From JBQTHP01 sp052389755 (lineage in GTDB: Bacteria > Pseudomonadota > Gammaproteobacteria > Steroidobacterales > Steroidobacteraceae), in assembly GCA_052389755.1 (NCBI GenBank), contig JBQTHP010000101.1, forward strand, positions 1 to 34,814: 34,814 bases of DNA. Direction: 5' to 3'. Of the stretch, positions 7,362 to 15,291 are shown one piece after another. The notes under the pieces were generated by a model, which did not search any database, was not told the origin of the DNA, and saw only the letters and a program-made list of their open reading frames with translations. How positions within the stretch are numbered: position 1 is the first letter of the stretch; each line of letters opens with the position of its first letter. The position numbers and the translations under genes are program-made.

Positions 7362-8069
7362 TTACTGCTGCAGGCGGGCGAGCACGCGCGCCACGAGATC
7401 GTCGCACCGCGTTCCGAGGAACGGGAACACGCGTTGCGTCCCCGCGTCGATCTGACTGCTCAGTTTGTCGCGCAGGAGCAACCGCGCACGGTGGTCGCGC
7501 GTCTTCACGGTGGCGACGGCGAGGTCAAGGTAGTCGGCCGTTTCCTCGACGGTGAGCCCTTCCACTTCGCGCAGCATGAACACGCTCCGGAAGTGCGCAG
7601 GCAACGAACCGATGGCCTGCTCCAGAATGTCTCTCATGTCCTCGCGAGCCACGCTGATCTCCGGGTTGAATTCCGCCGCATCGCTTTGCGCCTGATTGAC
7701 GAGGGAGGGCGCGTCGTCGTCCGCATGCGGCAGATCCGCTTCCAGTGTGAAAGTGCCGTTCCGAACGCGCCGGGCACGCAGGCGATCGATCGCCTCGTTG
7801 CGCACGATGCGCGCGAGCCACGTGCCGAGACTCGCCTTGCCGGCAAAGCTCGAGAGTCGATAGAACGCCCGCACGTAGCTTTCCTGCAGAACGTCTTCCG
7901 CCTCGCTCGCCTCTCCCATCAGGCTGACCGCCAGCCGATAGAGGCGCTGGTTGTAACGGCGCATGATCTGCTCGAAAGCACGCCGATCACGTTCGACCGC
8001 GCGCCGTACGAGTGCGAGCTCATCGCCGCCGGCGCCGGCGCTTTCCACGACTTCCGAGTGCTGCTCCAT
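7362..8069 (-). CDS. ECF sigma factor
   Basis: A 235-residue sigma-70-family factor with only regions 2 and 4. Region 2 spans about 30-102 (EASEAEDVLQESYVRAF core-binding motif and GTWLARIVRNEAIDRLR). Region 4 spans about 145-203 (LPAHFRSVFMLREVEGLTVEE, then the recognition helix DLAVATVKTRDHRARLLLR). The linker of about 40 acidic residues and a C-terminal tail with FPFLGTRCDDLVARVLARL are seen in several proteobacterial ECFs. The ATG at 8069 has a GGGAGG site (8088-8083) 13 bases upstream; the open frame continues upstream but without homology. No anti-sigma factor is recognisable next to it. Its own promoter and three more copies of the same element in this window suggest autoregulation and a local regulon. 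Confidence 0.92.
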   Translation of the reverse strand: MEQHSEVVESAGAGGDELALVRRAVERDRRAFEQIMRRYNQRLYRLAVSLMGEASEAEDVLQESYVRAFYRLSSFAGKASLGTWLARIVRNEAIDRLRARRVRNGTFTLEADLPHADDDAPSLVNQAQSDAAEFNPEISVAREDMRDILEQAIGSLPAHFRSVFMLREVEGLTVEETADYLDLAVATVKTRDHRARLLLRDKLSSQIDAGTQRVFPFLGTRCDDLVARVLARLQQ

Positions 8070-8103
8070 GATTCGCTTGCAACCTCCCGTCGCGCTTCGC
8101 CCG

Positions 8104-8132
8104 AAGACGAGCCGGACGGCGAAAAGGTTCCC
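8104..8132 (-). promoter_or_regulatory. Autoregulatory ECF promoter of the sigma gene
   Basis: On the minus strand, GCGGGAACCT (8134-8125) is followed after 15 bp by CGTCTT (8109-8104). Transcription would start near 8097, giving a leader of about 27 nt with the GGGAGG site before the ATG at 8069. Its -35 element is one half of the palindrome at 8125-8142. Confidence 0.65.
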
Positions 8133-8142
8133 GCGGGAACCT
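8125..8142. repeat. 18-bp perfect palindrome carrying two divergent -35 elements
   Basis: AGGTTCCCGCGGGAACCT reads the same on both strands. Each half supplies the GGAACC -35 element of one of two divergent ECF promoters, so the sigma gene and the gene at 8185 are driven from a shared centre with identical geometry on both sides. Confidence 0.85.
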
Positions 8143-8163
8143 CGGGGACGGCGCGTTCGTCTA
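8135..8163 (+). promoter_or_regulatory. ECF promoter of the exported helical protein gene
   Basis: GCGGGAACCT (8133-8142) is followed after 15 bp by CGTCTA (8158-8163), the best -10 match of the four sites. Transcription would start near 8170, directly at the AGGAGGAA ribosome-binding site (8171-8178), giving a very short leader. Confidence 0.65.
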
Positions 8164-8184
8164 CGGCGCGAGGAGGAACCCACC

Positions 8185-8826
8185 ATGCTTCGACGAACGC
8201 TGATTATGACCGGATTGGCCCTCGCCTTCGCTGCCGGCGCGGCGGACCCTGCTTTCGCCGCGGAAAAGACTGCTACCGCGTCCCCGGCCAAGGTCGCCGA
8301 AACGCGCGCGGCACTTCGTGACCTGTGGAGCGAGCACGTCTTCTGGGTCCGCAACGTCGTCTGGGCGACTCTCGAGAAGAACCAGTCGGCCGGGGCAGCG
8401 GCCGAGGCGCAGGTGGTCGCCAATGCCCGGCAGATCGCGGACAGCATTGCTCCTTTCTATGGCAAGCCGGCCGCTGACCAGCTCTTCGAGCTTCTGAAGG
8501 GACACTACGGGCCGATCCGCCAGTACCTCGATGCTTCGATTGCGAACAATGCTGCGGGAGGCGATCGGGCGCAGAAGGCCCTGAGCGCAAACGCGGGAGC
8601 GATCGCCAAGTTTCTGAGCGGCGCGAACCCGCATTTACCGTATGACGCGGTCAACGGGTTGCTGCTGGCGCACGGAGCTCACCACGTCGCGCAGATCGAT
8701 CAACTGAAGAGCGGCCAGTACGCGCAGGAGGCGCAGACATGGGCGGCGATGCGCACCCACATGAATACCATCGCGGATGCCATCGGGGACGCCCTCGCGA
8801 AGCAGTTTCCCGCGAAGTTCCCGTAG
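8185..8826 (+). CDS. Exported alpha-helical protein of unknown function
   Basis: A 213-residue protein with a signal peptide cut near AFA-AEK (residue 26). The ATG at 8185 is fixed by a strong AGGAGGAA site 6 bases upstream; a longer open frame reaching back to 7963 would cross the promoter palindrome and is rejected. The mature part is predicted helical, with two related halves. The first opens with LWSEHVFWVRNVVWATL, and the second has LLLAHGAHHVAQIDQL. The ending LAKQFPAKF recalls a family of hypothetical exported proteins that start with LWxxHxxWTR and end in QFPxKF. Histidines at equivalent positions in the two halves could bind a metal or heme, but this is speculation. It is divergent from the ECF sigma gene under a mirror-image promoter, so it is the most direct candidate target and possible feedback partner of that sigma factor. 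Confidence 0.85.
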   Translation: MLRRTLIMTGLALAFAAGAADPAFAAEKTATASPAKVAETRAALRDLWSEHVFWVRNVVWATLEKNQSAGAAAEAQVVANARQIADSIAPFYGKPAADQLFELLKGHYGPIRQYLDASIANNAAGGDRAQKALSANAGAIAKFLSGANPHLPYDAVNGLLLAHGAHHVAQIDQLKSGQYAQEAQTWAAMRTHMNTIADAIGDALAKQFPAKFP

Positions 8827-8846
8827 GCTTTAGGTCGGGACGGACG

Positions 8847-8862
8847 GTCCCTGGGCAGGGAC
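8847..8862 (+). terminator. Hairpin after the exported protein gene
   Basis: GTCCCT-GGGC-AGGGAC forms a perfect 6-bp stem 20 bases after the stop. A competing GGGAC/GTCCC pairing overlaps it on the 5' side. No T-tract follows, so termination is uncertain. Confidence 0.35.
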
Positions 8863-8870
8863 GAGCCGGT

Positions 8871-8898
8871 TTGCGATAGGTTTGGGGCTCCCTATATG
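8871..8898 (+). promoter_or_regulatory. Candidate sigma-70 promoter of the gene at 8931
   Basis: TTGCGA (8871-8876), 16 bp, then TATATG (8893-8898). The leader of about 25 nt contains GGAGAAG (8919-8925) before the GTG start. Both hexamers deviate from consensus, so this is tentative. Confidence 0.4.
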
Positions 8899-8930
8899 CT
8901 GGCGCTGCAACAATCGCCGGAGAAGCTGCC

Positions 8931-9365
8931 GTGTCGAAATCATCGCGCTCGCTCGTCGGGTTCTGCCTTGCCCTCGCGCTGACCTCGGCTGCCCTGGCGA
9001 ACGACGACGCGCCACCGCCGGCCGACACGGCGGCCCCACCGCCCGCCGAGACGACGGCCGCACCGCCTGGTGAGGCAGAAGGCGCTGCGGCAAACGACAC
9101 GGCAGCCGAATCGCAGCCCGAGACGCCGGTCGTTGCGAAGGCCGAAACGGCTGCGGCGTCGGCCACCCCATCGGGGGAGCTCGCTGACGACCCAATCGTC
9201 TGCAAACGCGTCGAGGTCACGGGCAGCCGGTTGCGGAAAGAAAAGGTCTGCCGCAAGGAGAGCGAGTGGCGGGAAACCTCTGCTGCCGCCCAGAGATTGC
9301 ATCGCAACATCGAGCGCAAAAGCTCGCCGGGAGTCGGCGGCCAGACCCTCCCCCCCGGCGGTTGA
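8931..9365 (+). CDS. Small exported protein with Ala/Pro/Thr-rich linker and two conserved-type cysteines
   Basis: A 144-residue protein starting at a GTG that is preceded by GGAGAAG. It has a signal peptide (cut near ALA-NDD, residue 23), then about 65 residues of low-complexity Ala/Pro/Thr/Glu sequence, then a compact C-terminal segment DDPIVCKRVEVTGSRLRKEK-VCRKESEWRE. The pattern VCKR-x-TGSR-x-VCRKxSEW recurs in hypothetical periplasmic proteins of Sphingomonads and relatives. The two cysteines may form a disulfide. Function unknown. It stands alone, convergent with the copper-ATPase gene. Confidence 0.75.
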   Translation: MSKSSRSLVGFCLALALTSAALANDDAPPPADTAAPPPAETTAAPPGEAEGAAANDTAAESQPETPVVAKAETAAASATPSGELADDPIVCKRVEVTGSRLRKEKVCRKESEWRETSAAAQRLHRNIERKSSPGVGGQTLPPGG

Positions 9366-9383
9366 AACGCGGCGACCTCTCGC

Positions 9384-11504
9384 CTAGCTCTGGCGCAACC
9401 GTAACGCGTTGGTGACCACCGACACCGACGACAGGCTCATCGCGAGGGCCGCGATCATCGGCGAAAGTAGCAGGCGGAAGGCCGGGTAGAGCACGCCCGC
9501 CGCGATCGGCACGCCGAGCGCGTTGTAGAGCAGCGCGAAACCCAGGTTCTGTCGCATGTTGCGCACCGTCGCGATCGAGAGCGCACGGGCACGCACGATC
9601 GCGCGCAGATCGCCTTTGACGAGCGTGACCGCGGCGCTCGACATCGCGACATCGGTGCCCGTGCCCATCGCGATACCCACGTCCGCTTTCGCGAGTGCCG
9701 GAGCATCGTTGATGCCGTCGCCGGCCATGGCCACCTTGTGTCCCTGCGCCTGAAGCTCCGTGACGATGCGCACCTTGTCAGCGGGGTGCGCCTCGGGATG
9801 TACCGTGCGGATGCCGAGCCGGCGCGCGACCGCTTGCGCCGTCGTCGCCGCATCGCCCGTCACCATGATCACGCTGATGTTCGCGCCCGCGAGCGCGCGG
9901 AGCGCGTCCGGTGTCGTCTCCTTGATGCGGTCCGCCACCGCGATGAGACCGACCGCGCGTCCGGCGGCTGCGACGAACAGGGCCGTCGCGCCTTCGGTCC
10001 GCAACGCTTCGGCGTGCGCCACGAGCTCGGACGGATCGGCCGACTCTTCGCGCATGAGCGCAAGGTTTCCCACGGCGACGCGGCGGCCATCGATGGTGCC
10101 TCGGGCGCCGCGCCCCGTCACGGATTCAAAATCCTGCACCTCCGCCAGCGCGAGCTTGCGATGCTGCGCCTCGGCGACGATGGCTTTCGCGAGCGGATGC
10201 TCGCTCAAGGTGTCGACGCTCGCAGCGAGGCGGAGCACTTCGGTCTCATCCGATCCGCCGACCGCGTGCGCGGAGTGAAAGCGCGGCTTGCCTTCCGTGA
10301 GCGTGCCGGTCTTGTCCACGAGCAGCGTGTCGATCGTGCGCAGCCGCTCGATCGCCTCGGCATCGCGAAACAGTATTCCGGAGCTCGCAGCACGGCCCGT
10401 CGCCACCATGATCGACAGCGGAGTCGCAAGGCCGAGCGCACAGGGGCAGGCGATGATGAGCACGGCGATCGTATTCACGAAGCCGTAGAGCCACGACGGC
10501 TCGGGGCCGAACACACCCCAGCCGACGAATGTGAGCACCGCGATCGCCGCCACTGCGAGCACGAACCAGAAAGAGACGCGGTCGGCGAGTCGCTGGATCG
10601 GGGCGCGCGAACGCTGTGCCTGCGCGACGAGTTGCACGATCTGCGCGAGCACGGTCTCGCTTCCAACGCGCTCTGCGCGGATGAGGAGCGCGCCGTTGCC
10701 GTTGATCGTGGCGCCGATCACGCGGTCGCCTGGAGCCTTTTCGACGGGCAGCGGTTCGCCCGTCAGCATGGACTCATCGACACTGCTCGATCCGTCGAGG
10801 ACGCGTCCGTCGACCGGTACCTTCTCGCCGGGGCGCACGCGCAACCGATCGCCGATGTGCACGTGCGCAAGCGGGATGTCCTCTTGCGTGCCGTCAGGCC
10901 GGACTCGCCGCGCGAGTTTCGGTGCGAGTGCGAGAAGCGCTTTGATTGCGGCCGACGTTTTCGAGCGCGCGCGCAGCTCGAGGACCTGACCGAGAAGAGT
11001 CAGCGAAACGATGACGGCGGCAGCCTCGAAGTACACCCCCACCCCGCCGTGCGCGTGAAAGGCCGCCGGAAACACATCCGGCGCAACCGTGGCGACGACG
11101 CTGTAGAGATACGCGGCGCCGACGCCCGCGCCGATGAGCGTCCACATGTTCAGGCTGCGATTGCGAAGAGATTGCGCGAAGCGCGCGAAGAACGGCCACG
11201 CCGCCCACAGCACGACCGGCGTCGCGAGCGCGAGCTCGATCCACACGCGCGTCTCCGCAGGGATGGCGGTCAGCCGCATTCCTGCCATCGCGAGCACGAG
11301 CGTCGCGATCGAAAGCGGCAGCGTCCACCAGAAGCGGCGCGAGAAGTCGCGCAGTTCCGGGTTTTCCTCCTCGTCGAGCGAGGGCATCAGGGGTTCGAGT
11401 GCCATGCCGCACTTCGGGCACGTTCCGGGGCCGACCTGACGAACCTCGGGGTGCATCGGACACGTGTAGATCGTGCCGACCGGTAGCTTGTCCGTCCTGG
11501 TCAT
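9384..11504 (-). CDS. copA: Cu(I)-translocating P1B-type ATPase
   Basis: A 706-residue inner-membrane pump that exports cytosolic Cu(I) using ATP. The N-terminus has a heavy-metal-binding domain with CPMHP (15-19) and CPKCGM (29-34) rather than a ferredoxin-like HMA domain. Key motifs: TGEP actuator loop (near 249), CPC in the metal channel (353-355), DKTGT with phosphorylated Asp397, SEHP, and GDGINDAP. The conserved YN in helix 7 and MSLSS in helix 8 assign it to the Cu(I) subgroup. The ATG at 11504 overlaps the upstream TGA by 4 nt. The open frame extends upstream but only in antisense to that neighbour. It is the last gene of the copper operon. The symbol copA follows the ATPase convention; in Pseudomonas-style naming copA is the multicopper oxidase. 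Confidence 0.93.
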   Translation of the reverse strand: MTRTDKLPVGTIYTCPMHPEVRQVGPGTCPKCGMALEPLMPSLDEEENPELRDFSRRFWWTLPLSIATLVLAMAGMRLTAIPAETRVWIELALATPVVLWAAWPFFARFAQSLRNRSLNMWTLIGAGVGAAYLYSVVATVAPDVFPAAFHAHGGVGVYFEAAAVIVSLTLLGQVLELRARSKTSAAIKALLALAPKLARRVRPDGTQEDIPLAHVHIGDRLRVRPGEKVPVDGRVLDGSSSVDESMLTGEPLPVEKAPGDRVIGATINGNGALLIRAERVGSETVLAQIVQLVAQAQRSRAPIQRLADRVSFWFVLAVAAIAVLTFVGWGVFGPEPSWLYGFVNTIAVLIIACPCALGLATPLSIMVATGRAASSGILFRDAEAIERLRTIDTLLVDKTGTLTEGKPRFHSAHAVGGSDETEVLRLAASVDTLSEHPLAKAIVAEAQHRKLALAEVQDFESVTGRGARGTIDGRRVAVGNLALMREESADPSELVAHAEALRTEGATALFVAAAGRAVGLIAVADRIKETTPDALRALAGANISVIMVTGDAATTAQAVARRLGIRTVHPEAHPADKVRIVTELQAQGHKVAMAGDGINDAPALAKADVGIAMGTGTDVAMSSAAVTLVKGDLRAIVRARALSIATVRNMRQNLGFALLYNALGVPIAAGVLYPAFRLLLSPMIAALAMSLSSVSVVTNALRLRQS

Positions 11505-12487
11505 GTCGAACGACTCGACCAGTGAATGTGCACAATCCGCCAGCCCTCGGCGGTCTTGCGCAGGACCATCGTTTCCGTGCTCACGACGTCGGCGGGTTTC
11601 GCACCTTGCGCGGTAAGGCGCGACTCGGTCGCGACCCACGCAAGATCGCCCACGGCATCCCCGGTACGGGACATCAGCCGGTGTTTGGCGGCCTTGAGGA
11701 ACGCCGCATCGGCAGCGAGATGACGAGATGCGTACTCCTGCCGCGAGCGTTCGGCGCCGCCACTTTCGAAGATCAGCACCCCCGGATCCAGAACGGCGCT
11801 CGCGCTCTTCGTGTCGCCCGCGGCGAGCGCGCGAAAGAATCGATCGACCACCGCTACGGGTTCGACAGTGCTCGGCGGCAGGCGCGGGCCGGCGGGTGGG
11901 GGTGGTGGGGCTGCTGCGTCGTGTGAGTGAGTACTGTGGTCGTGACCAGAGGCGCCGGCCTGCTGCTTCTTTGTGTCATGCGATTCGTCCGGTTCAACGA
12001 GTTCCCGGTAAGCATCTGGAGAGAGGTCCGGGAGCCGGCGCACGAACGCCACCATGCCCCAAATGCTTTCGTCGTCATGGGTGAGGCCCCAAGCCGGCAT
12101 GCCGGTCATTTTGAAACCGTGCTTGATGATCCAGAACGTCTCCTCGGGAGCGCGATGCTCACCGTGCTCGGCCAGGTTCGGCGGCTTGGGATAAAGGCCG
12201 GCGCGGATCTCCGTATCGCGCAGCCCCGGCGCGAGATGGCACCCCGTGCACATCTCGGCGTAGTGCTCGGCGCCCACTGCAATGAGCTTCGGATCGTCAA
12301 GGGAAGGAACGGCGATATCGCTCGAGCGGGTCGCGACCGAGCGGTCACGCACTGCTTCGAGCACGCGCTGCGTGACACCCCAATGCGGGTTATCTGCGCC
12401 GACGTTGAATGCGCCGGCGAAGACGAAGCCGAATCCCGCAATGATCAGTACGAGGAGAACCAGCAGGCAAGTAGTCAGTGCTCTCAT
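11501..12487 (-). CDS. Membrane-anchored cytochrome c fused to a SnoaL/DUF4440-like domain
   Basis: A 328-residue protein with an N-terminal membrane helix (7-27) and a monoheme cytochrome c domain (about 65-160). The heme site is CTGCH (80-84), and KMTGMPAWG supplies the likely axial Met130. A His/Asp-rich stretch (GHDHSTHSHD, 181-190) and a proline run lead to a C-terminal NTF2-like/SnoaL/DUF4440 domain (about 206-326, ending GWRIVHIHWSS). The histidine linker may bind copper. The domain combination is uncommon in my knowledge. It lies between the multicopper oxidase (3-nt gap) and the ATPase (ATGA overlap), so it is a structural part of the operon. It perhaps accepts electrons during Cu(I) oxidation in the periplasm. 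That role is inference. Confidence 0.83.
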   Translation of the reverse strand: MRALTTCLLVLLVLIIAGFGFVFAGAFNVGADNPHWGVTQRVLEAVRDRSVATRSSDIAVPSLDDPKLIAVGAEHYAEMCTGCHLAPGLRDTEIRAGLYPKPPNLAEHGEHRAPEETFWIIKHGFKMTGMPAWGLTHDDESIWGMVAFVRRLPDLSPDAYRELVEPDESHDTKKQQAGASGHDHSTHSHDAAAPPPPPAGPRLPPSTVEPVAVVDRFFRALAAGDTKSASAVLDPGVLIFESGGAERSRQEYASRHLAADAAFLKAAKHRLMSRTGDAVGDLAWVATESRLTAQGAKPADVVSTETMVLRKTAEGWRIVHIHWSSRST

Positions 12488-12490
12488 AGG

Positions 12491-13780
12491 TCACCTTTTG
12501 GGGCGGATCGGCGCACCGAAATCAGGATCGGTGCTCACGCGCTGCGCCACTGTGCCGGGCGGATGCGCGTACCAGCCCGGATCGCGATAGTCCCCGCGCG
12601 CGAGGTCATCGCGCACCTTCACTACCGTGAACATGCCGCCCATCTCGATGTTTCCAAACGGACCCTCGCCCCACATCATCGGAAGCGTGTTTTCCGGGCC
12701 TTTCATGTGGCCGGCATCGACGTGGTTCTGATGCTCGGCCATGCCGTAACGACCCATGGCCATGTAGCCGGGCAGCAGGCTGCGGATCCGCTCCTGCAGC
12801 CCGCTCTGGTCGACGCCGATGTTGTTCGGAATCTCGTGCCCCATTGCATTCATCGTGTGGTGCGCCATGTGGCAGTGAAGCGCCCAGTCGCCCGGCACCG
12901 CAGTGAACTCGATATCGCGCGCCTGGCCTACTCCGACGATCTCCGTGACTTCCCGCCGCCACTGACTGCGCGGCCAGCGCCCGCCGTCAGATCCCGTCAC
13001 GACGTACTCGACGCCGTGGAGATGGATCGGGTGATTCCACATGGAGAGATTGCCGATGCGGATACGCACGCGCTCACCGGTGCGGGCGACGAGTGGATCG
13101 ATCGCGGGAAAGACCTTGCTGTTGAAGGTCCAGAGGTCGAAGTCCTGCAGGATCGCGGGATCGGGTCGGTAGGTTCCGGGATGCAGCCCCCAGTTGTGCA
13201 GCAGAAAGCAGTAGTCGCGTTCCACCGGCACGACTTCCCCGCCACGCGGATGGATGATGAACAGGCCCATCATGCCTAGGGCCATCTGCACCATTTCATC
13301 GGCGTGCGGGTGGTACATGTGCGTGCCGTGCTGACGCAGCGTGAACTCATACGCGTACGTCTCGCCCGGCATGATGTGCGGCTGCGTGAGGCCGCCGATG
13401 CCGTCCATCCCGCTCGGCAGGACCAGACCGTGCCAGTGCATCGTCGTGTGCTCGCCCAGGCGATTCGTGACGAGCAGCCGTATGCGATCGCCTTCGACCG
13501 CTTCGATGGTCGGACCCGGTGTCGTGCCGTTGTAGCCCCACACCTTTGCCTTGCAGCCCGGCGCGAATTCATGCTCGAGCTCCTCTGCGACGAGATGAAA
13601 CTCCTTGATCCCGTTCTTCATCCGGTACGGCAGCGTCCACCCGTTGAGTGTGCGCACGGGCAAGTAAGCGCCCCGCCGGCCTTCGTGACCTTGCGCCTGC
13701 GCAAGGTGCGTATCAGCGGCCATCCGCGCAAGCGCACCGGTGCCTGCTGCCAGGAACAGATTGCGTCGTGACACGTTCAT
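12491..13780 (-). CDS. Tat-exported multicopper oxidase
   Basis: A 429-residue periplasmic oxidase, probably oxidising Cu(I) to the less toxic Cu(II). The N-terminus carries a twin-arginine signal (SRRNLFLAAGTG). All four copper-site motifs are present: HWHG (115-118), HPH (157-159), HPIHLHG (250-256) and HCHMAHHTM (302-310). At 429 residues it is shorter than three-domain CopA or CueO and has a Met/His-containing tail (MAMGRYGMAEHQNH, near 345). It may therefore be a compact laccase-like type. Its ATG overlaps the TolC-family gene stop by 4 nt. Confidence 0.92.
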   Translation of the reverse strand: MNVSRRNLFLAAGTGALARMAADTHLAQAQGHEGRRGAYLPVRTLNGWTLPYRMKNGIKEFHLVAEELEHEFAPGCKAKVWGYNGTTPGPTIEAVEGDRIRLLVTNRLGEHTTMHWHGLVLPSGMDGIGGLTQPHIMPGETYAYEFTLRQHGTHMYHPHADEMVQMALGMMGLFIIHPRGGEVVPVERDYCFLLHNWGLHPGTYRPDPAILQDFDLWTFNSKVFPAIDPLVARTGERVRIRIGNLSMWNHPIHLHGVEYVVTGSDGGRWPRSQWRREVTEIVGVGQARDIEFTAVPGDWALHCHMAHHTMNAMGHEIPNNIGVDQSGLQERIRSLLPGYMAMGRYGMAEHQNHVDAGHMKGPENTLPMMWGEGPFGNIEMGGMFTVVKVRDDLARGDYRDPGWYAHPPGTVAQRVSTDPDFGAPIRPKR

Positions 13781-15195
13781 CGGTCGTCTCCGTCCAGCAA
13801 GTCCTCGATACCGATGGTCGCAGCGGGTTTTTGGTCGTCGCCCGCCAGACTTCCCCCAGCCGCACGGCGCAGCTCGACTCGCGCCAACCAGTAATCGCGC
13901 ACGGCGTCGAGATACTCCTGATAGGCATTGAACTGCTCGCGCTTCGCCTGCAGTAGCTCGAACGCACCCGTCAGCATGAAATTGACTTCCTCCTGCGTAC
14001 GCAACACGACAGCCTCGCGTTGCGGGACGAGCGCCGTGCGATAGCTCTCCGCGATCTCGCGCGCGGCTGCCAGACGATCGAGCCCGAATGCAACGTCATT
14101 GCGGATGGAAAGCTCGAGCGCAGACAGTCGCCCGCGCGCACCTTCGAGCGCGGCCTGCGAGCGCAGCACCCCGCTCTGGTTCTGATTGAACAGCGGCAGC
14201 CCGAGAGCAAGCGATGGCCCACGCAGGCGCGTCCCGTCGGTCTCGCTCTCGCGCTCGTAACCGACCTCGACCTCGCCGAGCCAACGCCAGCGACGCGTGA
14301 GTCGCGCAGCGCCTTCCAGTGCGGCGATCTCACGACGCGCGGCCGACACATCGAGCCGTGCGGTGAGTGCCTGATCGATCAGCTCCGCAGGCGGGTCGTC
14401 CACCGCGAGCGGCGCCGGCAGCCGTGTCGAAACCCGCCATCCCTCGCGTGAGGAACCACCGAGCAATCCGGCAAGGGTGGCGCGCGCACGGATGGCCTCC
14501 GCGCGCGAGCGGGCTGCGGCGATCTGCGCCTCGCTCGCCGCGGCGAGCTCGAGTGCGAGCGCCCGCGGCGGAATGTTGCCTGCATCCCGCAGCCGCTGAG
14601 CGTATTCCGACGACGCCTCGGCGGCTTGTGCGGCGGCCGTGCGCATCTCGGCCGCCTGAAGCGCCCCCACGTACTCAAACCAGGCAATTTCGACCTGCGC
14701 TTGAAGCTGAAGGAGCGTTGACGCGATGCGCTCGCGCGCGCTATCGAAAGCGCCCGCGGCAACGCGCGCCCGCGCGGACAGAAGCAACAGCTCCGCAAAA
14801 TTGAGCGAGATGCTGCGCGTGATCTGACTGCGCCCGCCGTTCCGCGGCTCGAGGTCGACGTAGCCGAACGTCGGGTTTGCAAGCCGACTCGCTTCCAGTA
14901 CGTCCGCCTGTGCCAGGCCAAGCTCGGCATAGGACTCTCGAATGTCCGGATTTCGAAGAAATGCGAGCTCGACTGCGCCCTCCACGGTGAGTGGGTCACG
15001 TATGAGTGCGGCGACCTGGGCAGCTTCCTTCTCATCCGCCGACGCGCCTTGTGGCCATGCGGGGACCGGGCCACCGCGGGCTGCAATCCATCCATCGATC
15101 TCAGCCGTGCCTCTCGCGGGCGGGACACTCGCGCAGCCACTCGCAAGAACTGCCAGACCGGCGATCACGAGCTCGTAAGAACTCTGCCTTTCCAT
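13777..15195 (-). CDS. TolC-family outer-membrane efflux lipoprotein
   Basis: A 472-residue protein with a lipoprotein signal (LAVLASGC, Cys21). Two homologous TolC halves show long heptad-rich coiled-coil helices and the NPDIRESYAELGLAQADV motif typical of metal-efflux outer-membrane factors (CusC/CzcC-like). An upstream GAGGAGAG site supports the ATG at 15195. No RND pump or membrane-fusion partner is in the operon, so it may pair with a pump encoded elsewhere, or serve as the CopB-like outer-membrane component. Confidence 0.88.
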   Translation of the reverse strand: MERQSSYELVIAGLAVLASGCASVPPARGTAEIDGWIAARGGPVPAWPQGASADEKEAAQVAALIRDPLTVEGAVELAFLRNPDIRESYAELGLAQADVLEASRLANPTFGYVDLEPRNGGRSQITRSISLNFAELLLLSARARVAAGAFDSARERIASTLLQLQAQVEIAWFEYVGALQAAEMRTAAAQAAEASSEYAQRLRDAGNIPPRALALELAAASEAQIAAARSRAEAIRARATLAGLLGGSSREGWRVSTRLPAPLAVDDPPAELIDQALTARLDVSAARREIAALEGAARLTRRWRWLGEVEVGYERESETDGTRLRGPSLALGLPLFNQNQSGVLRSQAALEGARGRLSALELSIRNDVAFGLDRLAAAREIAESYRTALVPQREAVVLRTQEEVNFMLTGAFELLQAKREQFNAYQEYLDAVRDYWLARVELRRAAGGSLAGDDQKPAATIGIEDLLDGDDR

Positions 15196-15291
15196 CGGAT
15201 ACTCTCCTCACGCAGAAACACTCAGCGCGCCGGCGCATCGCTGGCGCGGCGCGCGGCCGGGCTGCTTCAAAGAAGCGGCCGGGTGGAGAGT

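Noticed and set aside
9738..11486. A 582-residue plus-strand open frame opposite the copper ATPase
   Set aside because: Composition dominated by Arg/Asp/His and without domain motifs; it mirrors the third codon positions of a well-supported P-type ATPase gene.
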